Shown: positions 16,856-25,414 of the stretch, one piece after another | Position numbering within the stretch: position 1 is the stretch's first letter | How the letters are laid out: each line of letters begins with the position of its first letter | Assembly (NCBI GenBank): GCA_003994795.1 | Contig: AP018269.1 | Location: 4,923,677-4,987,676, forward strand | Length of the DNA: 64,000 nt | Reading direction: 5' to 3' | Source of the DNA: Cylindrospermum sp. NIES-4074 | GTDB lineage: Bacteria; Cyanobacteriota; Cyanobacteriia; Cyanobacteriales; Nostocaceae | The notes under the pieces: model-generated | Seen by the model: only the letters and a program-made list of their open reading frames with translations | The model's database searches: none | Told to the model about the DNA's origin: nothing | Translations under genes and position numbers: made by a program

Positions 16856-17977
16856 TCACCCTCCAAAACCAGGAATTAAACGCTTGAGGGCACGACCGAC
16901 AACATCCCCATAGCGTAATTCGCCACACAGGACTTTACCCATGATTTGAACACCAGCAGGACGCTTGACACCAGCTTTATAACCAATGCCAGGGAAGCGA
17001 TAAAATGCTCCTGCTAATTTTTGTGCCCAAGCCATATCAGCACCCCACTGTTCATTAATAGCATCGCTATATTTTGTTAAAGCGTTGATGTCACCAGCAA
17101 GGGCTTCGTTAATGGCTGCCGCTGCTAGCAAACCGCTAAAAATTGAAGGGCGGATGCCTTCTGCTGTGAAGGGGTCAACTACACAAGCGGCTTCTCCAGC
17201 CAAAATGGCGTTTTGGGTATGCAGCTTTTGATTACCATCCCACAAGCAAAGGGGATGACCATACTGTTTACTAGTTTTGACATCTATGTTGAATGATTGG
17301 GCGTACTCATCCAAAACTTTTTTGAAGTCTTGGGGTTCGTTGCCGATAAAGGTACCAACGCCGATAGAATAACCATCAGCTTTGGGAAAGTTCCAAATGT
17401 AGCCATTTTTGACCAGTCCAAACTCAAAGTGCGCCGTGTCTTTCTTCTCCACAGTGGCGGCTACTTCTGCTTCTAAGGCTCCTGATAGACGGCGTTTGCG
17501 GTCTTTGAAGCCTAGCCATTTTGCCATAGGCCCTTTAGCACCATCAGCAGCGATTAAGTAGCGGCCTGTAACTGGGCCATTGGCTGTGTTGACTTGCCAA
17601 TAGTCACCTTTAAACTCAATGCCAGTCACTTCTGTATTGTCTTGCAGTTCAGCCCCTTGTTTCTGGGCTTGCTGCACTAGGAAATGGTCAAAAACATCTC
17701 GCCGCACCATCCAGAATGGTTCTTTAATTCCTATTTTCCCTTCTACAGGGTCGCCTAATTTCCATGTAAAGCGAAGGGAGTCTATTTTTAAAGAAACCGC
17801 TGGGCTAAAGTCAAAGTCAAACCATTGGGCAATTACAGGTGAGACACCACCGCCACAAGGTTTATATCTTGGCAGGGATTCTTTTTCTAAAACTAATACT
17901 GAGCGACCTTGTTTGGCTAAATGGTATGCTGCTGTTCCACCAGCTGGGCCAGCACCGACGATGATGCAGTCGTACAT
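16856..17977 (-). CDS. Geranylgeranyl reductase family FAD protein
   Basis: 373 residues. The N-terminal Rossmann motif GAGPAGGTAAYHL (8-20) with E at the end of strand two (VLEKE) binds FAD. The PCGGG turn near residue 41 and the later GEAACVVDPFTAEGI motif near 265-280 are typical of the geranylgeranyl reductase / digeranylgeranylglycerophospholipid reductase group of flavoproteins. ChlP itself is usually about 405 residues, so this is likely a paralogue acting on another isoprenoid or a related hydroxylase. It is downstream of frr on the same strand, with an AT-rich 435-base gap, so it is probably transcribed separately. Confidence 0.85.
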   Translation of the reverse strand: MYDCIIVGAGPAGGTAAYHLAKQGRSVLVLEKESLPRYKPCGGGVSPVIAQWFDFDFSPAVSLKIDSLRFTWKLGDPVEGKIGIKEPFWMVRRDVFDHFLVQQAQKQGAELQDNTEVTGIEFKGDYWQVNTANGPVTGRYLIAADGAKGPMAKWLGFKDRKRRLSGALEAEVAATVEKKDTAHFEFGLVKNGYIWNFPKADGYSIGVGTFIGNEPQDFKKVLDEYAQSFNIDVKTSKQYGHPLCLWDGNQKLHTQNAILAGEAACVVDPFTAEGIRPSIFSGLLAAAAINEALAGDINALTKYSDAINEQWGADMAWAQKLAGAFYRFPGIGYKAGVKRPAGVQIMGKVLCGELRYGDVVGRALKRLIPGFGG

Positions 17978-18412
17978 ATGGCTGAATTTTTGTTCCTGAA
18001 TTTAGTTGCTTTTTTTGAATATCTCTGTATTCTACGGTGAGTCTCTTTGACCGGAATTTAACTGAATTCTTACGTTTTGCTGCTGTAAGTTTAATGGCAT
18101 TCAGTTTTATCTAGTTAAACATTTATTTTGCAGTAAACATTTATTTATAAAACTGCTGCTTTCATTAATTCATGTTCAATATTACTCTATGATTAGGTTA
18201 TTTGGCTTTAACTTTATTGATAATTTTAGTGTATTGATATTTTGGTTTGATTTTTTTGAATAAACGTTTCTAGAATACAATTCTTGAGTGCTATCCATTA
18301 AAAAGTTTTCAATAAGTAATAATCATTTTTTGTAAATTTATAGTAAATATTTTTATCTTGCATGAAGGCTGAGGAATTTAGGTATAATTCCTCAACTTTC
18401 AGGGGTTACAGT
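17978..18412. other. AT-rich intergenic region with hairpin after frr
   Basis: An 8-bp perfect hairpin (GAGGAATT / AATTCCTC, 18371-18393) lies 20 bases downstream of frr and may end that transcript, though no T-run follows on the minus strand. The rest is AT-rich and presumably holds the promoter of the reductase gene. Confidence 0.4.
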
Positions 18413-18961
18413 TTACACTGTTGAGATATCTTTCTCTTTTTCTGCCAGCAGTTCATTGACTTTGGCAGTGTATTTGTCTGTCAACTTTTGCAGTTTGTCT
18501 TGTTGATCCCGTGCTTCATCTTCCGAGATTTCGGCGTTTTTCTCCTGTTTGCGAATGGAGTCTATAGCATCGCGGCGAATATTGCGAATGCCTACTCGAC
18601 CTTCTTCAGCATATTTGGCAGCAAGTTTGGCTAATTCTTTCCGGCGATCGCTTGTTAAGGGCGGAATGTTCAACCGAATTACAGAACCGTCGTTGCTGGG
18701 GGTTAAACCCACATCGGATAAAGAAATTGCCTTTTCAACTATATTCAGGCTACTGCGATCGTAGGGCTGAATTAAGATTGTTGAAGCATCCGGTGTGCTA
18801 ATGTTTGCTAGGGATTTTAGGGGTGTAGGTGTACCGTAATATTCCACCTGTACCTTGTCTAATAAACTCGCATTGGCGCGACCAGTGCGAATTGTGTTAA
18901 AAGCGCGTTGAGTAGCCTCAACGGTCTTTTGCATCGTACTCTCAGCTTCAGCTAATTTCAC
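18413..18961 (-). CDS. frr: Ribosome recycling factor
   Basis: 182 residues, the usual RRF length. The start is a GTG at 18961 with GGAGG five bases before it; the frame extends to an upstream ATG but the family begins at KLAEAESTM. Signature segments are all there: [19 protein letters not shown], the hinge region [16 protein letters not shown]-like LIQPYDRS and the final three-helix bundle ([17 protein letters not shown]). It splits post-termination ribosomes together with EF-G. It overlaps the end of pyrH by 14 bases, the usual bacterial pyrH-frr pair, so translation is likely coupled. Confidence 0.98.
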   Translation of the reverse strand: MKLAEAESTMQKTVEATQRAFNTIRTGRANASLLDKVQVEYYGTPTPLKSLANISTPDASTILIQPYDRSSLNIVEKAISLSDVGLTPSNDGSVIRLNIPPLTSDRRKELAKLAAKYAEEGRVGIRNIRRDAIDSIRKQEKNAEISEDEARDQQDKLQKLTDKYTAKVNELLAEKEKDISTV

Positions 18962-19676
18962 AAGAACCTCCCACAAGGGTGCCGATAGATTCTCCCATGA
19001 CTGCTCGGTGGATGTTACCTCGCACCGTTAAGTCAAATACAAGAATGGGGATATTATTTTCTTTACACAAGGCGATCGCAGTACTATCCATTACTCGCAA
19101 ATCTTTGGCTAAAACGTGCGCGTAGGTGAGGCTAGTGAAACGTTTGGCGTCAGGATAAAGCTGGGGGTCAGCATCGTAGATTCCATCTACTTTGGTGGCT
19201 TTAAAAATCACTTCGGCGTCAATTTCTGCGGCTCTTAAGGCCGCAGTGGTGTCAGTCGTAAAGAAAGGATTTCCTGAGCCAGCACCAAAAATTACCACCC
19301 GCCCTTTTTCAAGATGACGGATGGCACGACGGCGAATATACGGTTCAGCTAATTCTTGCATAGCGATCGCAGTTTGTACCCGCGTCTGTACCCCTGTGCG
19401 TTCCAGCGAATCTTGCAGCGTCATGGCATTCATTACCGTGGCAATCATCCCTATGTAGTCAGCGGTTGCCCTGTCCATCCCCGCTGACGCCGCTTTGACG
19501 CCCCGAAAAATATTGCCGCCGCCAACGACGATGGCGAGCTGAACGCCAGTGGCTACCACCTCTCCTACTTCTTGGGCTATTCCTTTCACCACTTCTGGAT
19601 CAATGCCATAGCCCATATTGCCCATTAAGGCTTCACCGCTCAGTTTGAGTAAAACCCGTCGGTAATTCGTTCCCAT
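18948..19676 (-). CDS. pyrH: Uridylate kinase (UMP kinase)
   Basis: 242 residues from ATG 19676 ([19 protein letters not shown] is the family start; the frame is open further upstream without support). Conserved amino-acid-kinase motifs include [15 protein letters not shown] for nucleotide phosphates, [17 protein letters not shown] for UMP and the [13 protein letters not shown]-like [14 protein letters not shown] segment. It makes UDP from UMP for pyrimidine synthesis, as a cytosolic hexamer inhibited by UTP in the family. First gene of the pyrH-frr pair. Confidence 0.98.
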   Translation of the reverse strand: MGTNYRRVLLKLSGEALMGNMGYGIDPEVVKGIAQEVGEVVATGVQLAIVVGGGNIFRGVKAASAGMDRATADYIGMIATVMNAMTLQDSLERTGVQTRVQTAIAMQELAEPYIRRRAIRHLEKGRVVIFGAGSGNPFFTTDTTAALRAAEIDAEVIFKATKVDGIYDADPQLYPDAKRFTSLTYAHVLAKDLRVMDSTAIALCKENNIPILVFDLTVRGNIHRAVMGESIGTLVGGSCEIS

Positions 19677-19715
19677 GAAGTTTCGCTTTATCAAAAAAGT
19701 TGCAATTGCCTCCAA

Positions 19716-20077
19716 TTTAAGATAGCAGTACAGTGACCATCTGTGTCTACTTGCGCCACACTAATGCAATCCCTACTTGTTCTGTTGTCGGCAACTGTTG
19801 GCAAACGCGAACAGCGTGACGTTAGCCATAGCCTGCGCTTTGCGCTTAAAAAACGAGCTATAACTTTACCTCCCCCTCTTCCCCTATTCCCTGTGAAGAG
19901 TTCCCTACCTGTACGAGTAAGTTCATGAATCAAATAGGATTCCTATATGTCTAAATTTTATTTTAAATAATTAAAAAAATTCATCAAAATAAAAACAGCG
20001 ATGCTTGTGGTAAGTCGCTCAAGTCTCAGCCTTGTATTCAAAGCCTAGTTCAAAGCCTAGTATTTATAAAATTCCCC
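19716..20077. other. Divergent intergenic region with degenerate REP-like sequence
   Basis: Between divergent pyrH and the hydrolase gene. It contains a GC-rich patch near 19800-19855 ending in GCCTGCGCTTTGCGCTT, a sequence also inside the MITE copies at 33519 and 63321. Short frames here are not convincing genes. Confidence 0.4.
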
Positions 20078-21004
20078 ATGACAACCTCTACTTCTACAAC
20101 CGCAGTTACTTCCACAAAAGCCTGGATTTGGCAAGGTTTTTCTATTTGCTATCAAACCCAAGGAACCACTGGCCCAGCTGTAGTTCTGGTGCATGGCTTT
20201 GGGGCCTCGTGGTGGCACTGGCGGAAGAATATACCCGTGCTAGCGGAGAATTGCCGTGTTTATGCCATTGATTTGATTGGCTTTGGTGGTTCGGCTAAAC
20301 CTCAACCTGGTGAAAAATTTGCCTACACACTGGAAAACTGGGGACAACAACTAGCAGATTTTTGTCGGGAAGTAGTGGGTGAACCAGCTTTTTTAGTAGG
20401 AAATTCTATTGGCTGTATCGTAGTTATGCAAGCAGCAGTCAGTAACCCGGATGTAGCTTTAGGAGTTGCCTTACTCAACTGTTCCCTACGACTGTTGCAC
20501 GATCGCAAACGAGTAACTCTACCCTGGACTCGTCGTTTCGGAGCACCCTTACTCCAAAGCCTATTATCCATTAAACCAATTGGTGAATTCTTTTTCAATC
20601 AAGTTGCTAAACCAAAAACAGTGCGGAAGATTCTGCTGCAAGCCTATGCGAATGCAGAAATGGTGACAGACGAATTGGTAGATATTTTGATGTCACCAGC
20701 CAGTGATCCTGGTGCTGTAGCCGTATTTCTAGCTTTTACGGCTTATTCCACAGGCCCCTTACCAGAAGACCTGTTACCGATGCTACCCTGTCCAGCGATT
20801 ATTTTGTGGGGAACAGCTGATCCTTGGGAACCAATTGAGTTAGGTAGAGAATTAGCCAATTATCCGCAGGTGCAAAAATTCATTCCCTTAGAAGGAGTAG
20901 GACATTGCCCCCAAGATGAAGCCCCTGAGTTAGTTAACCCCATTCTACAAGATTGGATTTGGGAGCGATCGGCTATATTAGACACGGCAAAATTCGAGGC
21001 ATAA
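20078..21004 (+). CDS. Alpha/beta hydrolase
   Basis: 308 residues. The fold is clear from the HGFGASWWHW oxyanion loop (39-48), nucleophile elbow GNSIG with Ser110, acid Asp248 in LWGTADPWEP and His276 in GVGHCPQDE. This gives a complete catalytic triad. The sequence is like the cyanobacterial/plastid group of hydrolases near pheophytinase and related esterases; chlorophyll-derivative or lipid ester substrates are possible but not shown. No signal peptide. A bidirectional hairpin follows the stop. Confidence 0.85.
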   Translation: MTTSTSTTAVTSTKAWIWQGFSICYQTQGTTGPAVVLVHGFGASWWHWRKNIPVLAENCRVYAIDLIGFGGSAKPQPGEKFAYTLENWGQQLADFCREVVGEPAFLVGNSIGCIVVMQAAVSNPDVALGVALLNCSLRLLHDRKRVTLPWTRRFGAPLLQSLLSIKPIGEFFFNQVAKPKTVRKILLQAYANAEMVTDELVDILMSPASDPGAVAVFLAFTAYSTGPLPEDLLPMLPCPAIILWGTADPWEPIELGRELANYPQVQKFIPLEGVGHCPQDEAPELVNPILQDWIWERSAILDTAKFEA

Positions 21005-21025
21005 TCCCCACCCAAAAACCCTATT

Positions 21026-21064
21026 CATCCCATCACCGCTCATACAAGTGTCGGCGATGGGATG
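21026..21064. terminator. Bidirectional terminator-like hairpin
   Basis: CATCCCATC (21026-21034) pairs perfectly with GATGGGATG (21056-21064), extended by an inner CCG/CGG. It lies between the converging hydrolase gene and the last bacteriocin precursor, so it can stop both transcripts. No long T-run. Confidence 0.6.
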
Positions 21065-21077
21065 TCTGCTGAATTGG

Positions 21078-21338
21078 CTAGAAAATTTCACCACCTAATC
21101 CACCTAATCCACCTAATCCACCGTTGAAGCCACCAAATGAGCTATAGCGGCCATATCCGAAACTAGTCCCACCTGATACACCACCAATTAATGGTACTGC
21201 CGCTACTGGAAATACGTCTGGTATAGCTGGTATGACTGGTATAGCTGGGAAAGTAAAGAGTTGTCCCCCAGCCATAAGCTGCTGTTCTTCTGTGGATAAT
21301 TCCACAAGTAACTCAGATTGCATGATTTGATCAAGCAT
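21078..21338 (-). CDS. Double-glycine-leader peptide precursor 12 (Gly-rich core)
   Basis: 86 residues from ATG 21338, preceded by the conserved box TGAGGCAAACAATC that marks this family. The leader SELLVELSTEEQQLMAGG ends with the GG site cut by C39 peptidases. The core has PAIPVIPAIPDVFP followed by GG-rich repeats (GGLGGLGGLGG). It is the most distal of four precursors downstream of the exporter gene. Resembles the 'CTB family bacteriocin' precursors of cyanobacteria. Bioactivity unknown. Confidence 0.75.
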   Translation of the reverse strand: MLDQIMQSELLVELSTEEQQLMAGGQLFTFPAIPVIPAIPDVFPVAAVPLIGGVSGGTSFGYGRYSSFGGFNGGLGGLGGLGGEIF

Positions 21339-21436
21339 GATTGTTTGCCTCAATTTTGTGTATAGGCGTGTAATACCTATCTTTGTTAATCGCAAAGTTT
21401 CAACTATGAAATTAACGAGTTATTAGGCTTTACCGA

Positions 21437-21739
21437 CTAGTAGGGGCGGGGGTAGGGATAGGGATACGGGCGGGGGTACGGGCGGGGGTAGGGATAGGGA
21501 TACGGGCGGGGGTACGGGCGGGGGTAGTAGCCACCAGGGTACGGATATGGGCGGGGGTGGTAGCCGCCAGGGTAGCCGCCAGGGTGGCCGCCAGGGTAGC
21601 CACCAGGGTAGCCGCCAGGGTGGCCACCAGGATAGCCGCCAGGGTAGCCACCGAAGCCGAATTGTCCCCCTGATGTAAGCTCCTGTTCCTCTGTGGATAA
21701 CTCCACCAGCAAATCAGATGTAACGTCTTGATTTGACAT
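21437..21739 (-). CDS. Double-glycine-leader peptide precursor 11 (PGGY and PRPY repeats)
   Basis: 100 residues from ATG 21739 after the box TGAGGTTAAGAATC. Leader SDLLVELSTEEQELTSGG. The core is an extreme low-complexity chain: seven or more PGG-Y/H units, then PRPYPYP-like repeats to the end. Such Gly/Tyr/Pro chains recall structural or matrix peptides more than classical bacteriocins, so the exported product may be an adhesive or sheath peptide. The DNA is a minisatellite, which invites length variation. Confidence 0.75.
   Translation of the reverse strand: MSNQDVTSDLLVELSTEEQELTSGGQFGFGGYPGGYPGGHPGGYPGGYPGGHPGGYPGGYHPRPYPYPGGYYPRPYPRPYPYPYPRPYPRPYPYPYPRPY
21440..21655 (-). repeat. Minisatellite encoding PGGY/PRPY repeats
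   Basis: Two adjoining arrays inside precursor 11: a GGGTAGCCRCC-type array (about 21540-21655) and a GGGCGGGGGTAGGGATA-type array (about 21440-21540), plus-strand notation. Both stay in frame. Confidence 0.85.
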
Positions 21740-22402
21740 GATTCTTAACCTCAATTCTTACACAGGTTCTATATACATAATCAAAACCTATGTATATAAG
21801 ACCTATTACTCTCACTTTTAAACGGATTTTTTAAAGATTAAATTATTCTGAAGTTAGAAATAACCAGGTTAAATATCTAGCTTTTGGCTCACGCCAAATA
21901 TTCTCCTAAATTGAATATTTTTCTTCTAATTGCTACCGAAAATATCACCTGAGAAAGATGAATAGTTTGATTTTCAATTAAATTTTTCTAATTTTGAATT
22001 TTGAATTCAAAAAAGTCAAATTACATTTGCAGCCAAAAAAGGGCGAAAACTGATGCGGAGAATAATTTTCATAAATTCCCCATATCAGCTTTAACCCAAT
22101 ACGGTTCAGTTAAGAGGATGTCTGAAAAGTTTTTGGTGATGTATCAAGCACCCGCAGATCCCCCCTTACCCCCCTTAAAAAGGGGGGAAAAGTTCTTAAA
22201 GTCCCCCTTTTTAAGGGGGATTTAGGGGGATCTCGATCAATTCTGATACTTCTCAGACATCCTCTAAGGCTTAACTCTTTGTCAAAGTCAATTTTTTAAC
22301 GAACCTCGTTCGCGTAGCGTCTCGCAGAATTGGAGACGCAAAGAAAAATAACCCATCAAAATTAATGACATCAACCATTAGTCTGTAGGCTTTGCTAACT
22401 TC
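21740..22402. other. Intergenic region between precursors 11 and 10
   Basis: Besides the 151-bp element it has AT-rich sequence and a GC-rich REP-like patch CGCGTAGCGTCTCGC near 22310-22330. No further leader-like frame was found here. Confidence 0.4.
22114..22264. mobile_element. 151-bp MITE with 12-bp terminal repeats and TAA target duplication
   Basis: Ends are GAGGATGTCTGA and TCAGACATCCTC, flanked on both sides by TAA (22111-22113 and 22265-22267). The interior is a large palindrome built on CCCCCTTTTTAAGGGGG arms. A 3-bp TNA duplication and this type of end fit a non-autonomous derivative of an IS5/IS1031-like element; the family is from memory. Confidence 0.8.
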
Positions 22403-22567
22403 TTAGAAGCGACCTGGAAAGAAAGAAAATGGAGAAAAGCGACGTGAAGAAAAGCGACGTGGAGAGTAGCCACCTCGGAAGCCACCTCGATAGCCACCAC
22501 CTAAAACCTCTTGTTGTTCCGTAGATAACTCCACAAGCAAATCATCTGTAACGATGGAACTTGACAT
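22403..22567 (-). CDS. Double-glycine-leader peptide precursor 10 (small, Arg/Phe/Gly core)
   Basis: A 54-residue gene too short for usual ORF calling. ATG at 22567 follows the family box GTGAGGCGAATAATT. The leader TDDLLVELSTEQQEVLGG is plainly homologous to its neighbours. The core of about 30 residues is GYRGGFRGGYSPRRF followed by SSRRFSPFSFFPGRF, strongly basic and aromatic. This RGG/RRF composition fits a cationic membrane-active peptide or a nucleic-acid/exopolymer-binding peptide. Stop TAA at 22403. Confidence 0.8.
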   Translation of the reverse strand: MSSSIVTDDLLVELSTEQQEVLGGGYRGGFRGGYSPRRFSSRRFSPFSFFPGRF

Positions 22568-22817
22568 AATTATTCGCCTCACTTACTTAAGAAAAAGGTG
22601 TAACACCATATTTTTATTATTAATTACTTTCCTGGATTTTAAATTATTCTTAGGCTATAAATAGACCACTCAATATCTACTTCTTTTGGTTAATGCAATT
22701 GATGAAAATTTTACTGCTTTTATAAGAATATTGAAAAATAAAAAATATATTCTTATAGAAACATGACATAGAGTGTCTCTATAAGAAGTTAAGTTGAATG
22801 AATTTAGAGCCTGTTTT

Positions 22818-23126
22818 CTAGGAAAATAATCCACCTAAAAATTTGCCAAATAAGTTTTTTCTACCTCGACTGATATTTGGCAAGGTAAATGTTGTAGAAG
22901 ATGCAATGGTAAGTTGTGAAAACTTGTATTTAGTATTTTGTGTACCTGACTCAACACCAGCTAGATTTAAGTTGCTATTTGCTTCTGTTTCTATGTTGGT
23001 TACTTGAAAGTAAAAATTACTACCTCCTACTATATTTAGGCTTTGTCCAGCCGTGAGACTTTCTTGTTCAGCTTCAGACAAATTGCTGAATAATTCAGGA
23101 TGATTGACTTCGTTATTTTCAGACAT
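22818..23126 (-). CDS. Leader-type peptide precursor 9, first gene after the exporter
   Basis: 102 residues from ATG 23126; a longer frame to 23189 lacks support. The leader PELFSNLSEAEQESLTAGQ matches the family pattern but ends AGQ, not GG. It also lacks the conserved box seen before the other precursors. The core is Asn/Thr-rich (SNFYFQVTNIETEANSN) and ends in a basic stretch RGRKNLFGKFLGGLFS. It starts 70 bases after the ABC transporter stop, so it is likely in the same operon. It may be a diverged precursor or an accessory peptide. Confidence 0.65.
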   Translation of the reverse strand: MSENNEVNHPELFSNLSEAEQESLTAGQSLNIVGGSNFYFQVTNIETEANSNLNLAGVESGTQNTKYKFSQLTIASSTTFTLPNISRGRKNLFGKFLGGLFS

Positions 23127-23196
23127 AGTAAGGATTATTAAATGTGCGATTTGCAGACATAGTATAAGTATTATCTCCTCACACAACACAAAAGTT

Positions 23197-25365
23197 TTAC
23201 ACTGTTAAAAACTTTAAATGCTCTCCTTTCTGAGAAAGAAAAGTCTCCAGAGTACCTTGTATTTGTACCTGACCTTTATCTAGCAGTACAATCCAATCAG
23301 CCCGATTGACCACGCTGGGACGATGGGTAATCAAGATTGTGGTTTTACCTTGTCGGTACTCCAAGAGTCGGTCTAAAACGTGACCTTCACTAACTGGATC
23401 TAGTCCCGCAGTGGCTTCGTCTAAAATCAATACAGGTGGATTAGTGAGGATACCTCTGGCGATCGCTAATCTTTGTCTTTGTCCACCAGAGAGATTTGCC
23501 CCAAATTCCCCCAACACAGTCTGATACTTATTGGGAAGTTGACTGATAAAGCCGTCTGCATCAGCAATCTCGCAAGCTTGAACAATTTCCTCAAAGCCAA
23601 TGTAAGGGCTTCCTAAACGGAAATTCTCTAAAATTGAGCGACTCCAAAAATGAGGTTCTTGGGGCACATAAACTACTTGTTGTCGCAAACAATCTAAAGC
23701 CAAGTCTTGGATATTAAAAAAGCCAATGCGGATATTGCCAGAATTCGGCTGATATAAACCTCCTATCAGTTTTGCTAAAGTGCTTTTACCACAGCCTGAT
23801 TGACCAATCAAAGCAATTACTTTCCCTCCAGGCAGTTTGAGAGAAAAATCTTCTAATAAGTCAACTCTTCCCGCATGGTGAAATGTGAGATGAGAACAGC
23901 GAATGTCTGCATCACTAGCAATTTGTGCCACTGGTTTTTGACTACCTCCCACTACTTCTGGTGTGGCGTCAATAACTTCTAACAAACGCGAAATTGCTGT
24001 TTGAGAGCGAAAATATGAATCCACAAAGCCAACTAACATGTTAATTAAGCCCAGAACATTCACCTGTAAGGCATTAAAAGCTAGCATTTGACCGATGGTT
24101 AATTTGCCATTAATCACCAAGGTACTTCCAAACCCCAGTAAAGCCACACCGCCAATGGTAGAAAGAAGTTTAGCAACAGTACCATTAATAATGCCGATTT
24201 GAATAGTGCTAAAAGTGAGATTAGCTAGGCGACCAAAACGACTTTGAAATTCATCCCAAAATTGGGGAGCAGCATTTGTGGTTTTGATGACCTGTGCCCC
24301 CTTAAAAGTTTCCACTAAAACCCCTTGATTTTCTGCTCCCAAAACCAAGAGACTGCGGGTTTTTTGTTGGAGAATGGGTAAGAAAGGCAAAGTAGATAAA
24401 GTTATTAATCCAGCAATGGCGATGACTGCTATGGTTAATTCCCAGCTATAAAATAGCATTAAAGCAAAAGAAATTCCGGCAATGAAACACTGGCTTGGTA
24501 TAAGAATTACCACCTGTGATACTAATTGGTTAATTTCATTGATGTCACCCAGTCGGCTGGTAATTTCTCCACTGCGGCGTGACTCGTAATAATTCAAAGG
24601 TAATTGGAGAATTTTCCGCCCAAACTCTAAGACTAGTCCTAATTGTAGACGTTGCCCAAAGTGAGCAATCATGGTGGCTTGTAATACTTGTAAACTACTG
24701 CTAAACACAGTCATAGCGACAACAGCTGATACTACGACTGTGAGTAACTGGGTATCACCTCTGACGAGGACATCATCTGTAAGCAGTTGGATTAAAACGG
24801 GGGTTCCCAGAGCTAATAAACCCAAAACTATATTAATCATTAAAACTTGAGTTAGCAATCCCCGATAAGGCAAAATGCGCTGGAAAAAACGGATGAATCC
24901 ATTTTTTGATTGTTCTTGGGGCTGCTGAGAAAAGCGGTCTGGATCAGGCTCTAGTAAGAGCATGACCCCATTCCAAGATGCGGTTAATTCTTCTCGATTA
25001 ATATAACGAATCCCTACAGCCGGATCGGCAATAACGTAGTTTTTGCCCCGCTTGTCGTATAAAACAACCCAGTGATACCCCCGCCAATGAATAATTGCTG
25101 GTAGTTGGATTTCTGTAATTCTGTCTATGATTGCAGGTGAGGCTTTAACTGCCCTAGCATTAAAACCTAGATTTTCCGAGCCACGTTTTAAACCCAGTAA
25201 GGTTGTTCCCAGCTGTCCTGTTCCTACTGCTTCTCGGCTTTTATTTATGCTCAAAAAGCGTCCGTAATGCTTGTAAATCGAAACTAAGCAAGCTGCTCCA
25301 CAGTCTTCCTCGCTGGACTGGAGAACACACTGATAATTTCGTTTGAATTTGAGTAGATCAAACAT
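23197..25365 (-). CDS. Peptidase-containing ABC exporter (C39 PCAT)
   Basis: 722 residues. The N-terminal C39 peptidase (1-130) has Cys22 in EEDCGAAC, His98 in GYHWVVLY and Asp114 in IADPA, a full catalytic set that cuts after double glycine. Residues about 160-440 hold six membrane helices, and the C-terminal nucleotide-binding domain has Walker A GQSGCGKST, signature LSGGQRQRLAIARG, Walker B LILDEATAGLD and H-loop ITHRPS. This is the classical bacteriocin/peptide exporter that cleaves and pumps leader peptides. It lies 49 bases after the HlyD gene, with precursors both upstream and downstream. Confidence 0.95.
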   Translation of the reverse strand: MFDLLKFKRNYQCVLQSSEEDCGAACLVSIYKHYGRFLSINKSREAVGTGQLGTTLLGLKRGSENLGFNARAVKASPAIIDRITEIQLPAIIHWRGYHWVVLYDKRGKNYVIADPAVGIRYINREELTASWNGVMLLLEPDPDRFSQQPQEQSKNGFIRFFQRILPYRGLLTQVLMINIVLGLLALGTPVLIQLLTDDVLVRGDTQLLTVVVSAVVAMTVFSSSLQVLQATMIAHFGQRLQLGLVLEFGRKILQLPLNYYESRRSGEITSRLGDINEINQLVSQVVILIPSQCFIAGISFALMLFYSWELTIAVIAIAGLITLSTLPFLPILQQKTRSLLVLGAENQGVLVETFKGAQVIKTTNAAPQFWDEFQSRFGRLANLTFSTIQIGIINGTVAKLLSTIGGVALLGFGSTLVINGKLTIGQMLAFNALQVNVLGLINMLVGFVDSYFRSQTAISRLLEVIDATPEVVGGSQKPVAQIASDADIRCSHLTFHHAGRVDLLEDFSLKLPGGKVIALIGQSGCGKSTLAKLIGGLYQPNSGNIRIGFFNIQDLALDCLRQQVVYVPQEPHFWSRSILENFRLGSPYIGFEEIVQACEIADADGFISQLPNKYQTVLGEFGANLSGGQRQRLAIARGILTNPPVLILDEATAGLDPVSEGHVLDRLLEYRQGKTTILITHRPSVVNRADWIVLLDKGQVQIQGTLETFLSQKGEHLKFLTV

Positions 25366-25414
25366 GGTCTTTAGTCTTATTGAATTAGTACAAGAATTCA
25401 GCAGAGTGAAGTGA

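Noticed and set aside
16522-16928. Several long frames on both strands across the G-rich satellite
   Set aside because: They only reflect the repeat, which lacks stops in several frames.
20032-20271. 79-codon frame overlapping the hydrolase start
   Set aside because: Out-of-frame shadow of the hydrolase gene.
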